Assembly: GCF_021018895.1 (NCBI RefSeq)
Contig: NC_079379.1
Location: forward strand, 24,467,276 to 24,531,275
DNA: 64,000 nucleotides
Source: Seriola aureovittata
Taxonomy: Eukaryota > Chordata > Actinopteri > Carangiformes > Carangidae
Direction: 5' to 3'
Position numbers and translations under genes: made by a program
Shown here: positions 1-11,800 of the stretch, piece after piece
Position numbering within the stretch: the first letter of the stretch is position 1
Layout: every line of letters begins with the position of its first letter
Notes under the pieces: generated by a model
Seen by the model: only the letters and a program-made list of their open reading frames with translations
What the model was told of the DNA's origin: nothing
The model's database searches: none

Positions 1-1540
1 AATGGGCCATATTGCTCAAAGGGGCACAATTGTTCTTTCTCATTTTGTTTTTGCACTCAGGAAAATGCTGCTGTGTTCTGGCACCAAATAAATAGTTTTG
101 CACATCATTACTCAATTGTCTCTTTTTTTGGTTTCTATCGAAATTTAAAACTAATGTCCTCATATGTGGACATCATTTTTCTCAGAAACTACATCATGTA
201 AAAAGATAATTCTTTGTTGTTACACTCATCAGGTCCCAATCAGCCTAAATAGCAAAGGGGAAATTAAAAATGCACGCCATGCAAGAGCTCGGGTCTTAGG
301 AGGTTAAAGACATTTAAACATAAAGTTTTACATAAGGCAATTTAGTTTTACATAAGGCATAAAAAGTCAAAAGGATGAGTTTAAAAGTAATCTACATATC
401 TTCTTCTCTCACTTAAGTAAACAGAATATAACTTGTGACAACAGTCTCACAGCTACAACACTTAGTTTTCATTACCTAATTTAAAAAGCTGATTATAAAA
501 TCACACTTAATTGCCCGTATTTTTACTGCCCATGTTACTAAAGTGCTGGTAAGGAGATTACACTGAGTAAATACTGTGCAATTATTACCAGATAGATCAC
601 ACACAAATTGCTATTACTGCACTGAACTGTAACTGTAACCACAAACCAGAGAGATCTGAGTCTGAGGATGCCTTTGTTTGAATGGGGGTCTGGGGTCACC
701 ATATTGGTTATTGGTTACTACCAATATGTGTGAAGTGTTTATTCCCTTTACTGGCAACACAACACATCTCCCACACCGTGACTGTGAATAGAGACACTGG
801 GCTCTGTGTTTTTGTTTTGCTTACACAAGTTAAACAAGCTCAGTTAACCATGTAGTAGCTGACTGGCTTCAGAGTGATTTAACTAGGCCCATTTAAACAC
901 AATGACTAGTCCTAACGGTCAACACGGTGCGTTCACGGATCAACGGAAACAATAAAGACACAAAGTTAAAGAGACAGTAGGTTCCGCCGAGATGAAACTT
1001 GCTCCATTCATTAGTACGTGCACTGTAATAAACAAGTAATGGTGTTAGTGGGTTGGGCCGCAAACTTCTCCTGTCCATTAATGCTTAATTACGACTGAAT
1101 CAGTGGCTGCATTTCTTTTTTCGTGAAGTTGATACCAAACTTTATTTTGAAGACGTAAACTACGGGCCCTTCGAGCTGCAGTAACGCTTACAGCTGCCAG
1201 TGTGTCGAAGTCTGGTTTAACCCTGAGACAAGCTGCTGTGATAAAACAACACACAATCAGATGTTATCTCCATAAAACAACTCTCCAGGGTCACTGCATC
1301 GAGGCGACGGCCTTTGTAACCCGGTCAGGATTTAAATGGAGACCGCAGCTGGCTGGTCTTAAACAAGCCTATCAGTGGACAGGGGAATAGACACTTGGTA
1401 CGAGATTTAAATGCTAGCTAAAGCTTGTAGCGACCCGGTTGCACCCTTGCAAATGTGAATACCTTTAGCTATAGAAAAAGCAGTATTGTTATTGTGGACG
1501 TGTAAGTTAGTTCAGAAGTTGTATGTTGAAACTAACTTAC
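1..1540. other. No exon recognised (probable top2b intron 1)
   Basis: AT-rich sequence with only short, non-homologous ORFs on both strands. I looked for the conserved start of the topoisomerase II ATPase domain on the minus strand and did not find it. An AATAAA near 85-90 could be a chance match. Confidence 0.4.
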
Positions 1541-1582
1541 CATCCAAGCCAGACCCCCGCTTCCTGCTGCGTTGCTGGACAT
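1541..1582 (-). CDS. top2b: DNA topoisomerase II beta, first coding exon (partial gene)
   Basis: Read on the minus strand, an ATG at 1582 opens a 14-codon stretch, MSSNAAGSGGLAWM, that ends exactly at a consensus donor (ATG then GTAAGT, donor at 1540-1539). Vertebrate TOP2B has a Gly-rich amino terminus ending in a similar GALTW motif at its exon 1 boundary, and TOP2B is the next gene beyond the 3' end of NGLY1 in other vertebrates, in this same orientation. The enzyme passes DNA duplexes through double-strand breaks in the nucleus. No second exon is visible in 1-1540, so exon 2 should lie beyond the left edge. The call rests on 14 residues, a good donor and synteny. It could be a chance ORF, but that position is hard to explain otherwise. 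Confidence 0.55.
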
Positions 1583-2034
1583 CTTCCTTTGTGATCCTAA
1601 TTTTTTACTGATGCAGCTCGCAAAATGTACTCAATTCCCAGTGAATTCAAAAGTCCGTCAGCATAACAAACGTCTCAGTTACGTAAAGGTACAAAAATCT
1701 GTTTATCGTCCATGATCTTCCTTCGGTTGTTGATAAGATAATCCTTCGGAGTGTATCAAAACAAGCGGAGGAGGGGAGTGTATCGCGGCTATTGTTAAAA
1801 TCGACAAGCGGTGGCACAGTAGGCCTAAACTTCCAACAAAGATGCTAACCGGGCTACTTGCTGCAAATAAATACTGTACAAAATGCACGCAATAACGGGT
1901 TTACAATTTCATGTGAAAACTCAACAGAATAAAATATGAGTTTAACAGAAACGCTTTGAAAACGACCGAGTTAAATACTTTTCATTTAGAAATAAAAACG
2001 ACTATTCGCTAACAGCAACATCCGCTGTCCGGCT

Positions 2035-2180
2035 CCGCCATCTGCAAGACAGACGGCGAATCGTCCCGAGGATAAACCGACCAATCAGGCGGCGGGGTTT
2101 CAAAGACGCCGGTACTTCGACCAATAGAAAAAGGTCAACATTCAGCGGCTCGTGCTTTTCTTCCAACGCAAGATGGCGAC
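2035..2180 (-). promoter_or_regulatory. GC-rich, CCAAT-box promoter region, probably of top2b
   Basis: This is the most CpG-rich patch of the first 4.6 kb. It carries two CCAAT boxes on the plus strand (2091-2095 and 2121-2125, 30 bases apart), which are inverted CCAAT boxes for a minus-strand gene, plus a plus-strand AAGATGGCG motif near 2170 that resembles a YY1 site. The proposed top2b ATG lies about 450 bases downstream on the minus strand. A short minus-strand ORF starts at 2044 and stops after ten codons, so transcription may begin left of it, or it is an upstream ORF. Confidence 0.4.
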
Positions 2181-2799
2181 AAAAATCTCACTCAAGCCAA
2201 ATCATTGAAAGACGAGACAGTGTGTAATATATTGCGTAGTATGCCTTAGCATTATTCTGGACTCGACTACTACCAGACTGCAAAAATATCTTTATTATAC
2301 CACTATACATTTTTCTAACACTCATTCAATTACACCAACACTGACATTAATTTGTTTGGTTTATACTAAAACACAAGAATGGATGGTTATGTGTGAAAAT
2401 ACCATTGCACAGTATCATCATTATAAACTAGAAAACTTCCGGAGAAATTTTTTAATGTTCCTGCTGCTTGGTGCGTGTACGTCACTTTCATTTTCATTCA
2501 TGTCGTAAAGACTTATCCTGACACTGACCTGGCCAAAATGACCTCACAATTATAGAAAGACATGAACACACACGCATATAACCACACATCAACACGCACA
2601 CACAAGTACACGCAAATACACCGTGTTGATTTATCTTAAAGTTGCTCTCATACCTGAGTTAAAAGGCTAAGAAATTAATGAGTTTAATTAGCCAATCAGA
2701 ATCAGCTTTGCCCATTTCTGCCCAGTAACACCTGCTCCTGAATTTGTATTGCAGTCAGTGGGAGAGGTGGAGGGTACTCCCATCACTTCCTCAAAAACT

Positions 2800-4500
2800 G
2801 AGACCAAAACTGGGTGATACAGGACAAAGGAAATCTCTACATTTTTGATACAAAAATTGTCAATTAAGGTTGGAAATTGTGGGATTTAAAAATAATTTGT
2901 CAGACTTTTTTTTTTAGTTGAGTTTAGGGTTGACTAAATGGAGCAAAGTCAGTGAAGAAGTGAATCCAGTCACACAGTTGCTTCATCACATGGATGTGAA
3001 TAAAACTGTGTATGTTCAGGAGATAGCGCAGGATGTCACCAGTGAGTTCAATCAGGATCTTGAGTTATGATGTTTATGATATTTGATATGATAATGATAG
3101 GCCATGTCCACATGTCAGACCAATCAATATGGCTATACTTCAGATTTTGGTTAATAAGGGCCTGAAGATATCTATCAACACTTATGAGGATTGGACAAAT
3201 CATTAATGAGTTATGACCAATTTACTGCTAAGCCCCGCCCCTTGTCAAGATTATTGGTCAATATCTTGAAAACTAAATAAGATATCAATAAGGTCTTTTG
3301 ATAAGTCTGGTCAATGATAATCGACAGAAAATTTCATAGCAATCAGACCTAGGAGGAGATGTCAAAAAATATGTTTTTCCCAAAAATTTTAAATGTCGGA
3401 AAATCCATCAAAATGGGTTTTTTTGAAGTGCACAGTGAGCTGGACTAGTGTTTGTAATTTCAAGTCAATCATACAAAGGGTACGAGGGGCGAGGACCTAC
3501 AGCTTCCAGATTCCTTGCATGAATTGAAATGTTATTGCTTAAGTAGGACTTTGGTCATCTGAGGGTTTGAACTCATGACCTCTGCATCCTCAGAGAAGGT
3601 GAGTGGGAAAACATGAGCCGCACACACCTTCTCAGAAGATATCATTATATTCAAACGTGGTATTTTATGATCAAATATTTTGGTGACTTTGAATCCAACA
3701 ATTACAGCAAGATGGTGAATATCACTGTGGACTCACTTGATATCTGCCATGTGGAGAATATCTGTCAAATTTAGTAGCATTTAAATGATTTCTGGAAATA
3801 TAGATGTTAATTGATTTAGCATTTTTTGCATATCTAAAGCCACAATATCCTAACACTGCGCAGCAAAGCTATGACCTTAGCATCTGATGCCAGCAGCTAG
3901 TTTGGTTACTATAGTTTTAGTCAATTTTGATTTCTGAGCCATTATGTAAATTAAGATTCACAACACAGGTTTAAAATGATATAATTTTCATTGTAATTCC
4001 TTTTTTTGCCTGTATTGTCTATAGATGACTTATACCACATTTTGTGAGAATCGGATGAATGGCCTCTGACTAGTTTGTTTGAATATTAGAATTTTTTTTT
4101 TTTTTTTAGAGAAAATATGCAGATGAATCAAGAGAGTAAAATGGCAAAAGAATTTTGACTAGGCCGAGCCATTTTTGATATAATTGCAAAAACCTAAAAT
4201 TGATCCTTACAGCGCCACCTTGAGGAGAAAGGGGTGGACTTTTTGTTTTTGCTGCGTGAACGCTTGTAATGAAGAATAAAAACAGTAATGAGAGCAAAAA
4301 CAATATGGTTCTGTCCCTTCAGGTATGGGACCCTAACAAGCAGGAGATGGTTTGCTGTGTGAAATGTGTCCATGCATCACAAACTACAGACACATTCACA
4401 GCGGAGGCATATGTTACAAAACTCTATGGCTTTATGGTTAAAACTCTGCACAGCTATATCGTAGACTTCATGTCTCCTAGGTGATTTGGCCCTCGGTCCG
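2800..4500. repeat. AT-rich intergenic stretch, probable unclassified old transposon relics
   Basis: This lies between the proposed top2b promoter and the ngly1 3' end. It has the texture of degraded fish interspersed repeats: a GCGCCACC motif near 4212, a duplicated-looking GGGACCCTAAC near 4327, and a tRNA box-B-like GGTTTGAACTC near 3565. No coding domain or terminal repeats could be matched within the window, so no family is named. Confidence 0.3.
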
Positions 4501-4677
4501 ATCAAAGGTACAAAACTCAGGTTGTCATTCATCTATCATTAGATCATGCATATTTAATCATCTTGGATGAACAACACATATTGCACTGATTTGTAAACTT
4601 ACATCAATTCTAGAGCTCAAACTATGATTCAAACAGTTCGCTCTGAACTTGTCAGAGCAGACAAGAGTGAAAAAGTA

Positions 4678-7600
4678 TTAGGGGTCCAGTTTTGTTGAGT
4701 ACAACGACTGTTCAGCATCTTCCAGGTGAACGAGGATTTCAAATGAAGGCCCCTCTGTCTCCTTCATGCTCCGTCTGAACAGCTGAGAGTGCTGCCACGA
4801 TGTTTCCCCCTCTCCACCACTGAGTTCTGCTACAACGATGAAGTCTGAAGAGCCGGACAGAGTAGAGAACGACTGCATCGTCCCATCTGATGGTTCAAAC
4901 ACAGGAGAGGAGATTATCATGAGGGATCATGTCATACAATCATATTTTTGTAGTATTTTATCAGAATATTTATGACATATGACGGAGTATTAGGGCCACG
5001 TTGAGGGAAAATAAAGTCAGCTGTAATTTTATGAGAAGAAAATATGAGAATAAAGTCGTATGTTTACAAGAATAAAGTAATAATATTATGAGAATAAAGT
5101 GGTAATTACGTAACTATACCTCCAGAGAATTCTGTAGTGATCTTGTCTGACTGCAAGTGCCAGCAGACTTTCCCCGTTTGGAAGGTCTGGCTACTGGCCA
5201 TGATCGAGACAGACTTTATCTTCATTCCCACTGGAGCAAAATCAAACTTCCAGCTGATTCGTCCCACAGAGGAGCCTTCTGTTCGAGCTATGTACACCTT
5301 GAGAAAGAAGAACAATCGGGTCAAAACTACGGTGGCCCTGAGAGCTCAACGCACTGCAACTTAAGAAAACACCTGCAAACAGACAAAACACAAACAACAA
5401 CAGAAAACGTCTTCATCAGTTTAACAACACAAGAGCTGCAAATACTCACAACACAACCACAGTGTTTCCAGGGGACGCTAAAAAGTGATGGACCAGACTG
5501 TTTTTCACATCAAAAGTCACAAGTGGGCATCGAACAACAAGTGCGTCCCAGCCGGGTTCCTCACTCTTATCATTGCAAATCACAGAACAGAAACACATTG
5601 CTTCGTTAATCACCGTACCATCTGCCAGTCCTGTTCCACCTTTCTGAAGACGGACTCCGTCCTCCACGCGCACTGATCCCAGTTCTGAGTGACCTGAGAC
5701 CCGTCGGACAGTCGACAGTACTGGTCTTTGGTGGCACTGTAGCACACATGCAGCAGCCTGTCGCTCTTCTCTCTCTCAGTAGGAGTAAACACGTAACCTG
5801 CAGCCTAAGAAAAACACACACACACACACACACACAGTCACCAATCAAGCTCTAATTCTTCGAGCTAGTTTGATCACATATTTATTGTACTAATATTGGT
5901 TGTGTGTTTGGTTTTTCAGCTCATATCGGTCATGACAGAGTAAATATTAGAAACACCACTCGGTAGAATGCAGTCCACTTCAACAGCAACACAAAGCTCA
6001 GCTTCAAGAATGACCATGAACCTCAAACATAAACTGAGCATTACAGACTGCAGTAGTTACTTTCAGACAGGTCGACCTCAGAAACTGGCTAATGAGTTAA
6101 ATTATCAGTATAATCCTAATTTAATTTCAGACGTTGGTACACAAAAGCCTGGATCAGTTGATGGAGAATAAAGGAAAATGACTGCACTGTAAGCAGCGTA
6201 AGAAATGGTATAAACTTCCTGCCTCCTAAGTGGGCGTGGTTGTGACTGTTCGCTCAAGTCAAAACATAACAACAATACAACAGTAGATAGAGTCTGAATT
6301 TACGCCTGATTTTGCTGCTTGTTTTTATCTGTTGGCTTAAATCTGATCAACCTGGGACAAGATCGTATCAGTCTAATAATACTCTCTGTTTTCCCTCCAA
6401 AAACTGTTCAATAATAATAACAACAGTATTACCACGCAGGGAAATACAAGTTTTATTTCAGATTTAACTTTAAATTCATGGTTGCATGTATAAGATTGAT
6501 GATTGTAAATGCTCCTTTCTCAACTGTCTCTGTTACAACTCTGGTTTTATTTTTGTAGTTCTGGTAATCTACCATGTTTGGAGTTTAGGTAATAATCCCT
6601 CCGTGTACAGGAGAACTGTTAAACATATGCAGTATAATTAAACGTATCAGTGGATACATACAGCTGATTGGAATAAGCTCCATCGTAACACCATTTATAA
6701 TATACCTTACCTGTGTTGAGGTCCCTGGCTCAGCCGCTCTGGTCTCCCCCCTCGCCAACCTCCAGGCCAGAGAGCCAGAGTTGCGTCCTCCCAGCTCTCC
6801 TGGTTTTGGCCTCTTGGGGGAAATAAACTCCACCAGCTCGACAAGCAGCCTCTCCGTCAGGTCCTTCATCCGGTCTGGACTCAGGGACTGTTGTCTCTTC
6901 AGAACCAGAGCAGACACAAAGAGTCACGGCAGGAAACGTCATGACATGTAGGGTTACAGAGTGAAGACTTACTGAGGCATTGAGCCCATTAATGGTGTGA
7001 AGCAGCCAGGCCTCTTGAACACTGGTCCTTCTCGACAAAACCTCTGGATGTTTGCAGGAATACCTCCATGTCACATCCACCACCTGCATCACACACACAA
7101 ACACACACACATATCGATGACCTTTACCCCGACATTAGCCATCACAACTAACCTGAACCAGAACCTTCATCTTATTACTTATTTTCTCTGCGATACAGTG
7201 AGAGGTGACGCTCGAGATTACAAAAGCAGAAAGAAAAAAAAACAACACAATCAGAATACACAAATCACTTCCTGATAAAAACAATTACATTCAGAAACAT
7301 TACGATTTGAAAGATTTTAAAACAAGTATTTCTATGCTTTGTCTCGATATTCAAAGTCTGTTGTAGGTTATTCCATAAATCTGGAGCATAAACTCTAAAA
7401 GCAGTCTTTCCAAGATCGGTGTTCACCCGAGGATCCAGTCCTGTACTTTGGTAATTTATTTAAGAATGCTTTATAAATGAATATAAGTAAATAAATAAAT
7501 CTTGTCTCATTGAGAGAGAGAACCAGACAACTTTTTGTTGCAATGATGGGTACTGTAGGAATCCCCAGTCATAAGTCTAAGAACAGAGTCATATACAGCA

Positions 7601-8821
7601 TCTAATCCCTCAAAACAAACCATCTGCATAGATAATAACACAACATAATATCACAGTGACAATTTTATACAGAATTATTTCCATCAACTTACTTTATCAC
7701 TTGTCTTCATGTCACCAAACTATCATCTTTCTCTCCCAAAACTATGGAACAGATCCACTAAAGGAATATATCAGAGACTCTTCAGGCCATTATCTACAAA
7801 TTCCATGAAAAGATCAAACCAAAAAGTGAATGTTGTAGTAAACTGTTTCTTATTCCTCTGTGCCACAGACCTCAATGGTTGTGTATTAATCCGCAGCTGT
7901 AAGTAGTTCCAAACATTTGCATTATTTCCTCCATTTGTGTGTCATTTTTAAAGATTAATTAGGAACCACTGGGCTGAGTTCCACTGTTAGGGTAGATCAG
8001 AGAGTGTTGATGGACTAACACATTGTAGTTTTTTGGTATTTATGTAATAGTACAGTAGTATTAGTAGTAGTGTCTGTGTTTCTGACCTGGTCCTTGGAGA
8101 AAGCCAGAACATAGGCCAGTTTCTTCCCCCAGCCGACCTCATACAGCAGAGGCTGATCACAGACGTTCTCACACGAGTCACAGTGGAGCCAGCGACGCTG
8201 AGAGACCGAGTAGATCTCTGTCCACACGTGGTCTGAAACAACACAGAGAGGAAAAGACTTTCACACTGAACAGCTGGTTCTGATATCAGAATGAATATGA
8301 ATTTAAGAGGTTTCAAAAGCCAATTCTGATCATTTGTGAAATGTAGTGACGTGTTCCTAAAGAAGATAAATAAACTTCTGCTCTTCCTCCTTGTGCAGAG
8401 AATCAAGTTGGCGATGCCACATCAGTCAGTCATGTACATACCTGTGCTGTCCCAGATGTACCTGGCCTCAAGGCCAAGGGCTCTGCAGCACAGGGTGAAA
8501 CAGTTAGCCCACTCCCCACAGCGCCCCCTCCTGGTTTCTAGCAGCTTCTCAGGATTGTTGTACCTGGTGTTAATAAAACAGAAGAATGTGCATCAGCTGA
8601 AGCGATCCATATTATTCTGTGTGTTTTGTCTTACCATTTTAAAATTAGTTAACAATGAATACTACAAAATTAAAAGTAAAATGGAAATGTACTAGAAATG
8701 AAAAATAATCAATATCACCGCCTAACTTGTTCTGCAACCTAATCCCAATTTTGACCTCAAATCTAACCTCAAGAACTCGTCCTGAACTCCCTCACTGCAG
8801 CCGTAGGAACTAGACAAAATG

Positions 8822-8857
<36 letters not shown>

Positions 8858-11800
8858 CTTGGGAATCTGTTGGAGAGGCTGCAGGCCTGACAGTAATGGT
8901 CCTCCACTCGCTGAGCTCCCCAGCGGAGGTCGTCAGTGCTGGGACTGAGGGAGCTGGCGTTCTGGGTCGCACCTCCACAGCGGCTGCAGGGCAAAGAGTC
9001 CACCCAGGAGAAGAAGTCCTGTTTGAACCACCTGAGTAACTCCAGCACCAGGAAGTCTTCTATTCCAAGTTTACATTCTACAAACAGGAAAGCAAGACAG
9101 ATGCAAGTCAGTGTCTCTGAATCAGTGTGTAAAGGAGCGTGCAACATTTCTGTTTGTTTGCCTGCAGTATGATACAGATTGATGACTCTGAGTGAGGGGA
9201 CTTCACCTGGGTCGGCATCTTTAGCCTCCTTCAGCTTGAGCTGAGCAGCCGAGGACAGCTGCTGGTGAGGGATGTGGCTCCTAGCTTTCTGCTGCAGCTC
9301 GGCGTTTTCATACAGCATCACATGTTGGAAGTTAGACTGGAGAGTCACAAAGAAGCTCATGCTGCTCTCCTGACAGAAAGACACGAAAACATCCAGGTCA
9401 GTCACCATCAAGAACAATGAGAGAGATTGTGAAACAGACAAGTCATGATTTTTCAGGAGTGTGACTGTATGAAAGCTATTTTATTTAAAATTTTAAAATG
9501 AGTGTTTCACCATTAACAGTGAAAAGAAACAAAGCATAAAGAATTTAAGAAGCAGTACCTCAATTTCAACCCCAAAATCTTAAGTGTACGGAATAATGAT
9601 TAATCACCACAGTCACCAATGAGCACATTTCAAGATGCATTGCAAAGAGCACCATATTGTGCGCACTACACCCCTCCCCCGCCCCATTTCCATCTATTTG
9701 ACGTTTAATTTATTTTGTTTTGCAGTTAATCTGATAAGGGATTTTCAAAGACCATATCAGCTAAAAGAAGAAACACATCACCCTGTTATTTTTTGATAGT
9801 AATCCGTTATAGTAATTAATTAAATAGTAATTTATCCTAAAACCATGTGGTGAAATCTTTATGAATTAATATTCCAAACACTAGTGCCAAATCATAAATG
9901 TTGCATACATACAACTTGGGGTTTTGAAATGCTGTCAGGCCATCTCACTGTCTGTTCCTAATCTGGCAAACTGCATTTTTTTTACTGACAATTACTGGAG
10001 TTTGTAATTAATTAGTCAAGATGTTCACCATAGATTTGTTTATTCTCAATTTCAAATGAAAGCAGATCTGAGCTAAAAGAAAAAGTGAGTTACAGTGTGT
10101 TGAGCCTGTGCTGTGACACTGCAGCTGAACGCTATAAATTTATAGAGTCCCAGTTTATTTTGTTTAAACCAGGGTCTTTACCAAGGATGATGGCTGTGAT
10201 GGAGGTTGTGAAACTGGCTGGATGGAGGTAGCAGCAGCAGAGCTCGCTGGAGCTGGGGTCGGGGCTGAGGCTGAGGCTGAGGCTGAAGTTGAGGCTGAAG
10301 CTGAAGCTGAAGATGAGGCTGAGGCTGAGGCTGAAGCTGAGGCTGAAGCTGAGGCGGCCTGAGCAGTTGGTCGGATGAGCTGTCCTCCTGGCAGCCTCTG
10401 ATCCCTCTCTGCTGCTATGGATTCCCTGATGAGCCTCAGCTGCTCCACTGATGCAGACTTAGGGAACACCAAGTGGGTCTCAGCCTGAAAAGAGGTGCAA
10501 CTAGGGTAGTTAGGTCACATTTGACTTTATAGACTCTAGGGAATGAGGCAATATCGCACGAATACTGGCTTTAAACTCCTGCTGTGGCCCCCTGGCTGCT
10601 TCTTTTTGATTACCTCCTCAAATCCCATCTCGAAGAGACATTCCACAGCTCCTTTGATGGGCAACAGCTTGGTGGAGAACGTCGGATTCCCTATGCGGAT
10701 CGACCTGTACTTTTCCTCATTGGGAGACCTGTGGGGGAGTGGCATCAAATGAGGAAGTACAGCAGTGGGCTGATCTCAATACCTTTTGTTCCTCTGTGGC
10801 ATAAGACACAAATTACTATGAACAAAGTAATGAGTTATGCGTTCATTTGCTGGACGTAAACACACAAATGATAAATTAGTGTCCTTAGATTAATCGGTGT
10901 TGTTGTTACTGTGCACACAATTATGGCTTATATCCTACTTTACTGCTTTTTGCTTTACCATTGCACAACAGTGGGCACTTTCTCTAAATGTTGACTACTC
11001 AAAGAAACAAATGTAAGACTTCTTCCTGGTGTGTCACTCTTCTTCTTCTTCATTATCATTTTGTTTTACAGCAGTTGGCATCCATCTTATTGGTGCATTA
11101 CCACGATCATATCCTATAAAACCCCTGTATCCCTTAGAAAACCTATCAGCATTTTGACCTGTGCTGCGTCGGCCATGCTCAGTAATCCTTTTAATGTGAA
11201 ATCCCTCAGATCATTCCACATAATTTCTCTCTGTGCCCCCGATACCTCCTACAACTCAGAGGCACATGCTCCACTGAATCCACTTCCTGGCATCTGTCAC
11301 AAAAGCTGGTGTTTCCCTACCACCCTCAGTGTTTTTGTTTTGAAGCGCACAGTGACCCAACCTTAACCTTTTCAACGCACCATCCTCTCTCCTGTATCCA
11401 CTCCCTGCCCTTGTTCATTTGAAATAGATGTCTCACTTTCCTCTCTTCTTCCCTGGTGTTTAACAGCAGCTGGCATCCAAGCAGTTGCATTCCTGCCATC
11501 TTTTCGCTATCACTCAGCTCCTACATTGTCCGGTCTACTAGATCTTTTTCATTAGTCCTGTTTCCCCGCAGGAAGTTAATATCCTCTGTTCACTCCAGGA
11601 CATTCTTCAGCGCCCTTCCTCTCATCCCCAATGTGCATCTATTGCAGTTGATAATGACATGTTCTACTGTTTCTGGTGCCTGACATTGCTCACAGAGACC
11701 GGTTGAATGTTAATCCATCATGAAGTGTTCTACTCAGGTTGCTGTGTCCTATTCCTAATCCTGATATGATGACCTCTTCTCTCCTGTTCCTTACACTGCC

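Noticed and set aside
2170..2210. Short plus-strand ORF from ATGGCGACAAAAATC
   Set aside because: Stops after eleven codons; no donor; the ATGGCG is more likely a YY1-type promoter motif.
3560..3600. tRNA-like box B
   Set aside because: No matching box A or cloverleaf could be formed nearby.
5157..5609. 150-codon open frame on the plus strand
   Set aside because: It is antisense to ngly1 exon 11 and runs through an interspersed repeat; no domain, no independent support.
8722..9441. 239-codon minus-strand open frame as a gene of its own
   Set aside because: It is ngly1 exons 5 and 4 read through intron 4; splice sites divide it.
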